A stretch of DNA of 64,000 nt from Heliocybe sulcata (Eukaryota; Basidiomycota; Agaricomycetes; Gloeophyllales; Gloeophyllaceae), in contig ML213507.1 in NCBI GenBank assembly GCA_004369045.1, forward strand, positions 1,305,324 to 1,369,323, read 5' to 3'. How positions within the stretch are numbered: the first letter of the stretch is position 1; every line of letters begins with the position of its first letter. Below, in pieces: positions 9,663-20,947 of the stretch. The position numbers and the translations under genes were made by a program. A model generated the notes under the pieces. That model was not told where the DNA came from. It saw only the letters and a program-made list of their open reading frames with translations, and searched no databases.

Positions 9663-12165
9663 GGCGTCGGGTTGGGAACGATGTGATTTGAGGGAGTCTA
9701 TTGGTGGCAGGACCTTTTAATGCAAGCTTGGTTAGTTGAATATGCAGCGCGGCGTCATGTCTCAGATGCATCGGTATTGTGTCTGGCGGGAAGCACCATC
9801 ACCGGATGCATCCTGATGGGAGAAGCAGGCTAGTGATGGCGCTTTGCCCGACGTCTGCGGAATCAAATGAATCGGGACCGGGCACTGGCTTGGCCGGCGG
9901 TAGCACAAGTACGGAGGAAAGACGCTACCTTGACCTTGGGGTGCATATGAACGCTCGGGTCTCCGCTGAGCACTTGGACTGCGTGTCGCCAGGAGAGCGC
10001 AGCGACTGAGAAGAGTACGCCCATGTTGAGAGGCAGGATTAGAGGAATGGTGGGCCTGGCAGTATATATACCATCACTGTAGGTCGACCGTGACCCTGGC
10101 CACAATTCGCCGGATGGAAAGGTTTACTGGATAAGGGTTAGCGCTAGTTGTGCTATGCCCGCCACACTGCGATGGCTGATCCGCACCTGGTCCATTGGCG
10201 CTGCACGAGGACGGCTGTCATTAAACCTGATACGAGGTCGTATTGAGGCCGTAAGTACTTGCCCCAGAACGATTTCCTGCATTCACCGCTATCCTCCAGG
10301 TACGCTATTTATAGCCGCCCAGAAATATGTGCGCAGTCTGGATCTGCTGTATCTTACGCAAGCTGCCCTGCCTTCATTAGAGACTGCGAGCGAGCAATGC
10401 ATTTGTCCTAGCATGGTCTTTGGGAACCAGCTGGAAGGAGACCACGGAAATGTATTCCCATTCGAGGTTGCGAAGAATTGCTTCCACCCTCTCCCACGCA
10501 CCTTCACTTTTCTCTCTTCCGGCATCCTCTCATTCGCACCAAAGTAACGTTCAGGATATCTCCTTTCTCCTCGTCAGTACCGCATGAACCCGGACTGCTG
10601 GCAGGGAACGACAAGGACAACGTTAACAGTAAAACTCTGGGCGATTCCCTCCCTCAGTCCGTCGTTTCCGGATCATTCACCCCCGTCAAGATCGATGTAT
10701 ACTTTTCAAAATCAAAGGCAAGCTACGGTCAGTTGCGTTTGACCGGTTGGGGATATCATCTGATGATGGTCGGCAGCAGAGAGACCCGTAAAGCTTGGCT
10801 GGAGGTCGAACTAGCGTAAGATACTGGCCTACCGTCTAGCGAGCACGTGACGCAAGGCACGGTGTCGACTTGATACTCGATCCACGGACTCGGGAGTCGG
10901 CTTCGGTTTCGGTCCAGCAAGTACGAGCAGGCGCCACATCCGGGCGGCGTCATGGGCGCAAGATCCGAGCGTGTTTGCAAGACATCAACAAGCTAAGCTC
11001 TACCTTTCCCTAGCCACAGTCGGCCTACCGCCGCACAGAGGAGCTAAAGGAGGCAGTTATGCTGGATCACTTTAGCTCTGCTGTGAGGTAATAGGCCGGT
11101 TATTATCTTCGGTGACCGGTACTCGTCCAAGTTGCCGTGCCTTTCATTCCTTCCAAATCGTCTCAGAAGACAAGATTGCCCCGGCTCCGGTTCTCGGAAA
11201 TCTGGGCTCGCAGAACACGTCTTTGGCCTTCCGGCAGTGATGTCGTACTATTTCCCTCGTAAGGTGAGGGCCATCCAGGGCGGCACCCTGGGATGGGCAT
11301 CCTCGCTTTGTAAATACCCTCCCATCTCGGCATTTTCTGCACTACAACCCGAATACGATACTACTGGGACAGGAACGAATCCAATGGACGGACTCGCGAA
11401 GCATCTGGACTCGAGGTATTTCAACTCTCGCTCGTGGGCCTCCGGTTGTTCGAGCGATAATCGCGCACGGAACCTATCATCGCTCGGGAAAGCCAGCACG
11501 GCGTTTCTGAGATCGTGGGCTTCCCCGAGGCTGTGCACAAGGCTCTCCACGATTAACCTCTAAATTCAGGCCCACATGCATCTGGTGCGTACCCAGGATT
11601 ACGGGCATTCGTCTTGCTTGCTTGCTCGCGCCTTGCTTTTTAGCCTATCAGGTTCATGGCATCGCGATTTTTGGACGTGGCTGCGTACGTGATTTTCATA
11701 TTCGGTGCTATTTTCGAGTGTGCGCCGACGCCCCTGCTTGTGCGAAACTGAGTGGTTTGTCTGTCAGAGTTGCGATTTAGTACCCGGGCGAACTTTATCT
11801 AATGCTATCTGCTTCTCATTTGCCGGGCCGCTTTGCCTTCGTTCGTGGCAAGACGTGCTCTGTCTTTCGGTTCTCGACAGGCTACTACGAAGTTCCTAGC
11901 CCCCCTGTTTTGTTGGGCCTGCTGCTGATTCATGACTGACGAGATGAAAGCGCAGTTTATGTCAACGTGGTAGAGAAGGTATCAACACGGATGCACTCTG
12001 TCGACTTGCACTGGACTGTGCACTTATTAGGGGGGAACCTGCTATTCAGACGAGGCTGGTGAACCGATTAGGCGGGAATCGGTTACTGATCCTGATCACG
12101 CGGTGATCGGTGCAAGTCTCAGCACTCGCGGGAGTGCACATCTCTCGACGTTGTACGTTACTGAC
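9663..12165. other. Gene-poor stretch, 2.5 kb
   Basis: No gene is supported. A TATATATA motif lies near 10070, with an open frame of 130 codons starting at ATG 10155 on +, but its translation has no family features. Overlapping frames on both strands at 11130-11560 also lack an identifiable motif, and the minus one has no ATG. Confidence 0.35.
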
Positions 12166-13495
12166 ATGAGTGCCAGTGAGCCCGCAGTGCCTACGGTAGC
12201 TATTATCGGTACGTCACGTCAACTCTTCCGCTTTGCGTACCGTAATGCGCCGCGTGTAGGCCCGACAGGGTTCATTGGCAGCTTCATCACCCCAGCCTTC
12301 GTCAAAGCGGCAAACGCGAATGAAATCACGCTCCGTCTCTTAACGAGGGACGTTCGTAAGCCGACGATATCGAGTTATCTGGCGGACGGTGGAGAGGGTG
12401 TGAAGGCGTGCGGCATCGACTATGATCAGCCGTCTACGCTGGAAGGTGCCCTGCGGGGCGTACATGTCCTCGTCAACGTGATGGGGGCCGAAGGTGACTT
12501 TGAGGCCAGGAAGGCTTTGATCCTTGACGCAGGTTAGCTTTCATTCTTCTTCTTCTTCTTCTTCTTCTTCTGTGGAGCGGGGCGAATGACCATGCTCAGC
12601 CTGCAAGGCGCGGGTCAAAGTTTACTTCCCCTCGGAATGGTAGGTACTTCGTTAAGTGGACGTGGCACGCAGATCTAATATCGCGAGCAGGGGCACGAAT
12701 CATAACAGGACCAAACGCCACCACCCTATATTCGAGTCGAAGGCTCGCCACCACCACGAAGCGGAAAGGCGTGGGTTGAAGGTCGTGGCGGTATACACCG
12801 GACTCATTATCGAATTCTGCTTCTGCAAGTGGTTCGGTAAGCTGACCAACGCGCCCCTCACATCGTCGCACACCTTGTTAATATTATCGTCTCACCGAGG
12901 CATCGACTCCGCTGCGAATACGTGGCTTATCCCTGGCACGGGCGACGAACCCAATGCCATGACGTCGCAAGCCGATCTCGGGAACTACGCCCTGAGAGCA
13001 GTACTGATGTCCTTTCATGAACCTGAGAAGGTTCCTGCGCACCTGGAGATCTACTCGGACAAGGGGTACGATAGCCTCATGACATTTCATCGCGCGGCGA
13101 AATGTCTGAGATACTCCTTCACTATTCAATTATTCAGCACGTGGAATTCATACGCAGACTCAATGGCGAGAGCGGCAGGGAAGCCAGTCCAGCGGAAATA
13201 CGTGTCGCTGGAGGAGGCTGTTAGGGAGTATGACGCGGTCAAGGATGGGATTCCGCCGCACATGCTGGGGCCGTTTCTCCCTGTCCTGTGTGCGGAGAAC
13301 GTTTTCGATCACTCGGAGGCGGGTGTTGAGCTCTTGAACCCCAGTCACGAAATTTTCAGGCCGAAGACTGTGGATGACTATGCGCAGGAGGTAAGCACGC
13401 TATGGTGGGCTTGCTGTTGGATGCTGACGCAGGTCTTTGGGGTGCCGAAGGTGGAGGGCAAACCCTGGTTCAACTCCACTCCTTGGGGGTCCTGA
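12166..13495 (+). CDS. NmrA-like / isoflavone-reductase-like NAD(P)-binding protein
   Basis: Atypical short-chain dehydrogenase of the NmrA/PCBER group: an NAD(P)-binding Rossmann protein acting as a reductase or redox sensor. Exon 1 (12166-12208) encodes MSASEPAVPTVAIIG and splices to PTGFIGSFITPAFVKAA at 12260, giving the GxxGxxG motif. Exon 2 ends at 12532. Its intron contains a (TTC)9 run, and the acceptor that keeps frame gives CKARVKVYFPSEW. The next exon supplies the HPIFESKARHHHEAE segment, then LKVVAVYTGLIIE, a family hallmark. Later exons contain GTGDEPNAMTSQADLGNYAL and FNSTPWGS before TGA. The expected length is about 320 residues. Five or more introns of about 50 bases were needed, each keeping frame. 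Substrate is unknown. It is convergent with the next gene. Confidence 0.85.
12544..12570 (+). repeat. (TTC)9 microsatellite inside an intron
   Basis: Nine perfect TTC units lie in the second intron of the NmrA-like gene, within its pyrimidine-rich part. Length changes here would not alter the protein. Confidence 0.9.
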
Positions 13496-13827
13496 TTTTG
13501 TTGGCGATAACTGGGTAGTTAGCGCGATTTGTGAAGTGAAATATTTTCGAGGTCGACAGCGCCAAATCGCTTTTAAGGCGTGTCTCCAAGTCCAGCATGA
13601 TTTGACCAGTGCAAGAATATTGTATACTAGGGAACATCGCAATTACAAGGTGCTTAATATACAGTCGTGACGAATACAGGACGTGAAGTTCATACATAAC
13701 AATACAATGTGAGTGGGTGTCGAAGGAGGCGGGTGGCTGGGGAGGGCCCTACGTCCGCATCGAATAAATACAGCTCAAGCGGCCGGCCGCTGAGTAGAGT
13801 GAACGGAAGGGGATGCGGATGCAGAGA
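13496..13827. other. Convergent 3' intergenic stretch
   Basis: The 332 bases between the stops of two convergent genes hold both 3' ends. I see no gene or structured repeat. Confidence 0.4.
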
Positions 13828-14518
13828 TCATGTCCAGGTCATCTCGGACTTGACCTCCTTCCCCGTGATGTCGCATGTTGGCACGGAGAACGGATAGTTG
13901 GTGTTCTGAACGCTCTTGGTGAACTGGTAGCCATTCTGCCAGATACTCTTCGCGCCCATGTGAAGCTGAGGGATCACCCCGCGCTCAACGAGCAGCTGCG
14001 GAAACGTATGTGAGCGGCGTGTCGTGGTATCCTCGTAAAAAGATAGTCTACCTGAAGGGCCGCGAAGACCCAGTGTCTCGAGCTCCAACGCCGCTCGTAT
14101 TGGAGCACCTCAATCTCTCTCAAGAGCATGGATATACCGAGCCCCGAGACATTCACATCGTCGACTTTACAAAGGAGGGTCATCGCCTCTATTCGCTGGT
14201 CCGAGTTCATCGTCGGCTTCCCCTCGTAAATCCACATGTCGTCCCCGTCGTTGTCGACGTTCTTGACATGATACCGCCATGTCTGCACCTTCCGCGGGTC
14301 GGGGTTCTTCGGTGCGAGAATGAGGGCGGTGTGGAACTTTACGTCGTCCCCTTGAGCCCTGCCTTGCGAGTAGTAGGCAATATATAGTCTATGCTTGTTC
14401 GAGCGGTTGGAAGCGGGCTGAGGTAAGGTCATCAGTATGCGGTCCTGACTATATGACGAAAATAACATACCTTGGGATTAACGGTACCAAAGGTGGGGTA
14501 TAGGGGAGTGGACATCAT
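13828..14518 (-). CDS. Small basidiomycete protein of unknown function
   Basis: I do not recognise a named family with certainty. Three exons can be placed. The first reads MMSTPLYPTFGTVNPK, with an intron at GTATGT. The second holds HRLYIAYYSQGRAQGDDVKF, then HTALILAPKNPDPRKVQTWR, then a Cys-containing helix IEAMTLLCKVDDVNVS. An intron of about 60 bases leads to LLVERGVIPQLHMGAKSIW and the C-terminus. Total about 190 residues; no signal peptide or membrane helix. The pattern (a short beta strand with RLYIAYY, then a basic PK.PDP turn, then TWRYHV) is one I associate with basidiomycete-specific hypothetical proteins, possibly the DUF6914 type; that name is a guess. Splicing keeps frame throughout, which supports a real gene. 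Confidence 0.65.
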
Positions 14519-15595
14519 CTTGCCAGAGATGTGAACGAAAGAATGGACTGGGCGGAGAGCGACGACTAGTAAAGCGAGAGTGGAATGGATGTCGAGAGAG
14601 ATGGGTGAACGGTGTTTAAAAGCAATGCGTGCATCAGTGCTATGAGAATACTACGTACGTAGCAAAATATAGGAACAAATGAACGACCTGAAGTGGCAGC
14701 TATGGACCCTCGTGCGCTTCCCGCCACATTTCTATATTTGGATATCCTCTTGTTCCACGGCACCTTATTGTTAGCCGAGATGGGCAGCTCGGAACGGGCA
14801 CAGATGTGCGCTCATCTCGACTTTGTCAATTTTGCAGCGATTCTCCCGAGAAAGGTGACGCGGGAACAACGTCTTATTGTCTGGCTTGCCTCCGAGCGCC
14901 GAGTGCTTGCTCTGCGTTTGAACGCAGTGAAGATCGTGCATAGAGTCCACCGGAGAAGCCGCTCTAGCCGCGCCCGGCAGCTACTCTCCGCGCATTTATG
15001 AAGAAGGTGCACCGACCATACTCGATAAAGCAATTACTTTGTACCAATGATTCGATGACTTCTCTTGCAGTACAAGGCCTCACTAGGCCATAGAGAGTTG
15101 AAGAGGGAACCGCCAAGAGAGTCCTGGCAGAACCTGGACCCAAAGACGCACAGGATAGCTGTGGAATGCCCATTAGTAATGTGCCGGCGGATAGAGATCG
15201 TCCGACATGTCAAGATAAGAAAACTCGTGGCCGATGTACAAATGTCACAACGATGCAAAGTAGTCTTGGTGACTACGATACCCCACGGCACTTACGTCTC
15301 CTTTGTTCAAAACAAAAGGTAAGATGAGTGCAATGTCGTAGGAGTCGTCCTGTCGACCAGATTGCAATAGACGTGGAGGCATACCTGCGCAGTACAACGA
15401 GTTCCCCTGGATGTCTGGGTAGGCAGGCACTCCGCGTCGCCAGATTTCAAGATATCGTGGCGCTTAATTATGAACTGCTCGAAAAGGTCGAACGTAGAGA
15501 TTATCTGGTCGAGCGGTGCGAGGGCGCCGTTCATCAGGTGTGAGACGGCAGCTCACCTTGTCTAGTGAATGGTCACCGCTCGGCTGCTCGAGTAT
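14519..15595. other. Intergenic stretch with weak coding hints
   Basis: This kilobase holds the promoter of the preceding minus-strand gene. Short minus-strand frames at 15307-15534 and 15034-15291 could be exons of the doubtful gene to the right, but I could not build a continuous frame through them. Confidence 0.3.
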
Positions 15596-15967
15596 TCAAA
15601 CCGCGTCTATCGAGGCCAGCTGAATGCCAAACGGTGGGAACTCTCCTAACTTCCGCTCCAGTAGAGTCTCGGGGAAAAAGATAGGAAAGCAGTCCTTCCC
15701 GGAAAAGCCGGAAACTCTCATAATGCCATGATACTCACCCATCGCATACCCTGCGCTTCGCCACACCGCCGAGGATCCCGGGGGCAGATAGGCGTAAGTT
15801 GACTCGAGTGGATAGGCAGTGATTTCGAGAGCACTGCCTTGCATGGGCGGCGCAGTGCTATCGCCACGGGTTCCCCGGATGCATGATACCACCAGGAATA
15901 ATGAAGTGTCATACAGAATTTCTGGACATTCCTGCACATAGACCGACGAAAGTTGGCGCCGCGGCAT
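15596..15967 (-). CDS. Possible hypothetical protein or 5' exon
   Basis: A 123-codon frame opens with ATG at 15967 (MPRRQLSSVYVQECPE...) and runs without interruption. It includes EYHGIMRVSGFSGKDCFPI and FFPETLLERKLGEFPPFG, which read like ordinary globular protein. No family is recognised. A GT donor just after LASIDA could send it to further exons on the left, so it may be only the first exon of a longer gene. With no homology visible it could also be chance. Confidence 0.3.
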   Translation of the reverse strand: MPRRQLSSVYVQECPEILYDTSLFLVVSCIRGTRGDSTAPPMQGSALEITAYPLESTYAYLPPGSSAVWRSAGYAMGEYHGIMRVSGFSGKDCFPIFFPETLLERKLGEFPPFGIQLASIDAV

Positions 15968-16373
15968 AATAACAGTTTGATAGACCCGCTATGAATATCT
16001 TTTGAAATACTGATATCGCTCTAGACCTGACAGTACGTCAAGAAGACAGAATACAGTGTGGCTGAGAGGCCGCCTATATGTTCAGTTTCCATAGCAGAGG
16101 TATATCAATCGCTGTGTATGCGCAACAGCCGAGAAAGAGGAGAATACTTTGGAATAACGAGGACATACCAAATGCGGCAGTATTCTGGAAGATGCCGACG
16201 GAGTTCGAACATGTGGCGTCTACAGTCATGGCGCTGCGCAGCATTACTCACTGCAGCCAGTACTCTCTCTAGACCTCTACCACCACATAGCCGTGCGTAC
16301 AGCTTCAATTTCTCTTATTTATCCTGAACTCACACGAATCTGTATTTCAGGTTTTCTATCTTCTTATCACTTA
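15968..16373. other. Intergenic stretch upstream of the 16.4 kb gene
   Basis: About 400 bases with no supported gene. They precede the start of the unknown membrane protein and must hold its promoter. A CT-rich tract with a possible 5'-leader splice acceptor (TATTTCAG) sits at about 16343-16350. Confidence 0.3.
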
Positions 16374-17311
16374 ATGAGAATAGCATCAGCTTTGACTCTG
16401 CTCGTCGCTGGCGCCGGGCTTGGTACGTGCACAAGACTGCGGATACAGCGATACATTGATTGCTGACGAGCAACTCTTCCTTCTTAGCCATTGAGCAAGT
16501 TAGTGCCAGTCCGATCCGGGTCGTCATCGTTACCTCCCACCAGGAGCTCTCGGCCAGTGGCCCAGCAGCGCTGCGCATTGGCCATGCCGCCGCGAACGCC
16601 CACCCCGAGATCGCCATGGTCAAGCGCCCCAGCTTCACCCCCAATTTCACCAACGTCGAAGTCGCTGCGGAGAAGAACAAGGGCCACCAGCGCCTCTGTG
16701 GCAAGATCCGCCAGAAGGCCATCGCCATGTCCAACGGCATCAGGAAGATGTTCGGGATGCCGCTGATCGAGAACGCTCCCGCCCATGTACACAAGCAGCA
16801 CCACCCCATCAAACCTGTTCAGAAGGAGGGCGAGTTCAAGATCATGGGATGGGTGAGTGGAGAGGTGAATCACAACTTGGAGACGCCCAAGGACGGAGAG
16901 GTCAGGGTCTTGGAGCACAAAGTCACCAGGCCTCACCACATCGGTATGAAGTGCCGTAAGGCGACGTTCTTGAGGAGGATCCATCGTGCTCTCATGACTC
17001 TCGGTCCCTGGGAGGGTCGCGCTGTGGCTTTTGTTCTCGGTAAGCGCAGTCCGGTCAAATCATTGGTCGCTTCGTACTGAGCGAAGTATTTATTAGGCTG
17101 TGGCATTGGTGTCATATTCCGTATGATCTGGGTCATGGCCGTCGTCACCTACCGCCTCGTCAAGGGCCGCCGTGAGGCCGAGGAGTACGAGTACGAGGTT
17201 ATCTACGAGACGGACGCTGAGGATATCCTCGTCCCGCCGCCCCAGTACACCGACGAGAAGGTCGAGGCCGTGGATGTCAAGGAGGCCCCTGCTCCGGCTC
17301 CTCAGGCCTAG
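16374..17311 (+). CDS. Signal-peptide, single-pass membrane protein of unknown function (271 aa)
   Basis: Not a family I can name. Three exons (16374-16422, 16488-17039, 17097-17311) give 271 residues. The N-terminus MRIASALTLLVAGAGLA is a typical signal peptide. The lumenal or outer part contains IRVVIVTSHQELSASGPAAL and a basic stretch with many Lys and His. A second hydrophobic segment, AVAFVLGCGIGVIFRMIWVM, is a good transmembrane helix and is split by intron 2 between LG and CG. After it comes a charged tail rich in Glu and Tyr, then DILVPPPQYTDEK and an Ala-Pro-rich end. PPPQY resembles a PPxY ligand for WW-domain ubiquitin ligases, which would suit a membrane cargo or adaptor; this is inference. 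Expected topology is type I. Confidence 0.75.
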
Positions 17312-18781
17312 TTGATTCCGCGATCGAAGGTATTCCCCTAGCCGCTCCTTTCCCGTTGTACAGAGTTTCTTAGCCCTGTGTTTGATCGTTATGGATACGA
17401 TACGGACTTGATATCTAGTCGTCGACCCTGTTGTACTACTTCTCGTGGATATTATGATGTTCCCGGCCGCGGGGTGGCCGGCCTATAGATCGATTGGTTT
17501 CGTAGAGCTTTGAGATTGCGTGCAACTCTACAACCAATGAACGGGCCGATCGCGAGGCTTTCGCTGCTTTATAGCATTGTGTTGAGACCTTTACGGCACG
17601 TTATTTTGTGTTATAGGTCCCCTGCGAGAACGCACCGTCCAAACATTACATAGTTCCGGGAATGCAGCAGTTCGGAGTCGAGCTCAGCGCCACAAGCCAC
17701 AATTCAGCTGTAGCACGACAATATGTGCCATCCAAGGTTCATTACTTTACTTTCGACCACCACTGCCCTCGGATTGACCTTGAGGCCTTCTGCACGACTC
17801 TGTCTCCGCTGATATGCAATATTGTGCTGTGGCTTGTACAGCGCGAGGTTCACTAACTAGGAAAACTCGGTCCCTCATATATGGAAGCCACTCCGAGTAC
17901 AGGTCGGTGTCAATGCCTATATATACAGCGCTAAGGCGAGTTGCTAGCCAGTCTCTGATTTTCCCTTTGCTCTACTCTACGACGTAAGGAGAGAGAGCTT
18001 GTCCTCGCCATTTACTTAAGCCTCACTCGGCGCTGGTACAACGGACGAAGTTGTGCAAGTCAAACCACCTTTGCATTGCGAGCAGACATTCCGGGCTCTC
18101 TGTGCATCCTGTCTCTTGTGCGTCTTGGGATAGCCTGCAGCATCTTGCGAAGCCGGACCTACTGCTCGTCAGGTTGGGAAGTCAAGGTACGCCCGCCTTC
18201 CTACGTGCTTTGCTCATTTATGCCTTGTTCTCTTTCAGGTTCAGTGTTTGAGCTCCAGGGACATCGTGTGGCATTAGAACCGTTTGACGCGTACAGTCCT
18301 CGCGCTCCAGATTCCGCGAAGGTCTACATGCGTGGATATGGGCAGCGTCTCTGTGAGTTGTTCATCAGAGTGATATTGATATTGCAGTGCTGATCTACGC
18401 ATGTCCCTGCAGGTATGTTACCAATTTGCTAGGTCTCTCTTGCGGGCGTTCCGCTGCTGGGCGTTCAACGCCTCCACCCTGCTTTGACTTACCTCCTTGC
18501 TTTCTTCTGCGCCTTGCTTGCATTCTGGTCACACCCTCTTCCCCTTCGACGGCGTCCGCTTAGACTTGAGACAACCAATGAACCGCTCGCATGTACGTAG
18601 CCCTTGAGAAAAATACAAATTCATGTTTGGTCTCCGAGTACCGGCGTGAGAAAGCGTACAAACTGACCCAAGCCTGCCGGATTTTGCCGCTCTGAACCTT
18701 GGCAGTCGACCTTTCGCGACACTCGCCGCGTTCGCTTCTGCTTGCACGCTCAGCGCTGAACGCGTCCACTTGCACCCGGAA
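17312..18781. other. Gene-poor stretch, 1.5 kb
   Basis: No gene is supported. A perfect TATATATA lies at 17918-17925 on +, followed by CT-rich sequence of the kind found at fungal transcription starts, but no plausible reading frame follows. The right part must contain the PWWP gene promoter. Confidence 0.35.
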
Positions 18782-20273
18782 ATGGCAAAGAAAGGTAAAA
18801 CTGAACAGGAGCAGACGTATTCGCCACGCGATATCGTTCTCGCGAAAGTACGCGGATACCCTGCATGGCCCGGCATGGTGAGTCTAGCGTCTTTGTGAAC
18901 ATAGAGACGGCATTGACGCGTGCAATATAGGTCGTGGACCCGGAGACGGTTCCTGCACAGGTCGGAAAAGAGCGACCCCAGGGCAAAAAGAGCACTTTCT
19001 ACTGCGTGCGGTTCTTCCCAGCCGGCGATTAGTGAGCTTATCGCCCTTTTCTCGTACAAATGCGAGCTAATTACAATGCAGCGCATGGATAGTACCCAAG
19101 GACATCTCCCGGCTGCAAAAACACGAGATTGAGGCGTACATCTCAGAGCCCCACAAAAAATCAGGCGACCTCCTGATCGGCTACAAGACCGCGCTGAACC
19201 CGGAGAAGTGGGAGGAGGACCGTGAGACCGCGCGTGCCGAATACGAGCAGTTAGAGGCCGAGGCGGAGGTTGACCAGCTCGAATCCGAGGTCGAGGGGGG
19301 CGAGGACGGGGAGAAGAAGTCGGGCAAGAAGCGGAAGCGCCAGTCGGAGACCCCAGCCAAGAAACAGATGGCTAAGAAGAGCTCCTCGGGGGCCCCGGCA
19401 AAGAAGAAGACTGCGGCCGCGGGGTCGACCAAGAAGAAGAACGGGACCAAGTCCAACGCAATGGTGGAGTCTGAGGATGAGGGAGCTGCCGATGCGGATG
19501 CGGATGCTCCCAGAAAGAAGGAGGAGTCAGCGCCGCCAACGAAGAAGAGCAAACGGGAAGAAGAGGAAGCCGATTGTAAGTTATGCCACTCAAAACGCCC
19601 TCAATAACGCCGATTTGAACGGTATCCGACTCTTCATCGACGTAGCTGCATTGGCCAACGATCCAGAAGCCACCAAAGTCAAGGAATGGAGACATAAGCT
19701 GCAGAAGGCCTTCCTCAACACCAAGGCACCGCCGAAAGCCGAGGTTCGTACGCCGCTCCACCTATAGATCTGTACTGATAAGTCCTTGATGAGTAGGATA
19801 TGCCTGACTTGGACAAGCTATTCACTGCGGTTGAGCAGTATGACAATATGACGCTGCAGTACCTGCAATTTTCGAAGATTGGCAAGGTGATGCGCCATAT
19901 TGTCGCTCTCGAGAAGGATAAGGTCCCGAGAGACGACGAGTTCAAGTTCCGGGACCGCGCAAAAGTGCTCGTCGACAGATGGCACGAGATCTTGGACGCT
20001 AAGAAGGATAAGCCTGCTGCCGCGAATGGCACATCGAGTGACCCTGTGAAGGAGGACGTCAAGGAGGCCCCCAAGGAGGAGGAGGAGAAGGAAGAGAGCC
20101 CTGAGAAGATGGAGGTGGATGCGACGCCCACGGAGGAGAAGGTTAATGGAACGGTCGAAGAATCAAAGGACGAGTCCAAGGAGGAGCCTGTGCTCGCTGT
20201 TGACTCAGCTCCCCAGGAGGCGAATGCAGCCGCTGCCGAAGAATCGGCCGGTGTACCTATGGCCACCGACTAG
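18782..20273 (+). CDS. PWWP-domain chromatin protein with LEDGF-like architecture
   Basis: Nuclear protein expected to read methylated histone H3 (H3K36) in transcribed chromatin. The ATG at 18782 opens MAKKGKTEQEQTYSPRDIVL, then AKVRGYPAWPGM. This is the PWWP motif, here PAWP. The domain continues over introns with FYCVRFFPAGD joined to YAWIVPKDISRL. A Lys/Glu-rich linker with several basic clusters (GKKRKRQ, KKSKREEEE) serves as nuclear signal and disordered region. After it comes a helical segment, EWRHKLQKAFLNTK and LDKLFTAVEQYDNMTLQYL, then ..FSKIGKVMRHIVALEKD and RAKVLVDRWHEIL. This is the TFIIS N-terminal/IBD-type bundle. An acidic tail ends the protein at TAG 20273. PWWP followed by a TND-like bundle is the layout of LEDGF and HRP2. 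Gene identity is good; orthology to any named yeast gene is open. Confidence 0.85.
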
Positions 20274-20947
20274 CGGCCAGCTATAGGATCTGAAAACCCA
20301 TCGAATATCTGGTGTATGCCCTTCGCGCAGACGCTAGACGACCCAACTGTATGCGCTCTGAACAACCCCGTCGACCTTCAAGCCGCCATGTGTTTCTCCG
20401 TCCTCCTTTTGTCCATTCATTTGGGCACGGTCTTCCAGTCTCTTCCTGTTCTGTTCTTTTATTTGCCATACACTACTTACTTGTGAATAGCCTGAATTTG
20501 TAGGAAATATTTTATGAAGCCTACATGTACCATGAGCTCCGTGAATTGAACGTGATGGGCGTTACTAGCATCGTTGGAGGCTCGCTTTGAGACGACGATG
20601 ATCAGTTTGACAACTGGGAGACACGACGAGCCTCGCTGTTCGTCCCTCTCTTGCACGGTGCATCCATATCCCACCACGACCGCGTACAGCTCTCTTCGAA
20701 AGTCAGGCAATACGCAGCGCTGATATAGAATCCTGTTCAAAGCTGAGACCGCTGCGAACAATCTCCCCAGGGAATTAGAAACACGGCGACAGTACAATTG
20801 CACGCACCGGCGAGCTGACGCCATAGCGCAATCAGCGGAGAATGGGCTCTGTCAGGCAGGAACCCGTAGCCGGAGCTGCTGACGGTATATAGAGAAGAGA
20901 TACGTGTGCTGGACTACATAACTCGGAGGTACGTCGTGGACGCATAC
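20274..20947. other. Intergenic stretch before the reductase gene
   Basis: No gene is supported in these 674 bases. They hold the 3' region of the PWWP gene and the promoter of the next gene. Confidence 0.4.
20886..20893 (+). promoter_or_regulatory. TATA-like element of the hydroquinone reductase gene
   Basis: TATATAGA lies 55-62 bases before the ATG at 20948, a usual distance for a fungal core promoter with a short leader. Confidence 0.5.

Noticed and set aside
10155-10547. 130-codon + frame with a TATA-like element upstream
   Set aside because: The motif spacing is suggestive, but the translation shows no family feature and no continuation by splicing.
11132-11563. Overlapping open frames on both strands
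   Set aside because: The minus frame has no ATG and the plus frame has no motif; overlap of two long frames suggests composition bias.
19181-20266. Long minus-strand Ser-rich frames opposite the PWWP gene
   Set aside because: Antisense of the Lys/Glu-rich linker and tail; they have no domain, while the + strand has PWWP and a helical bundle.
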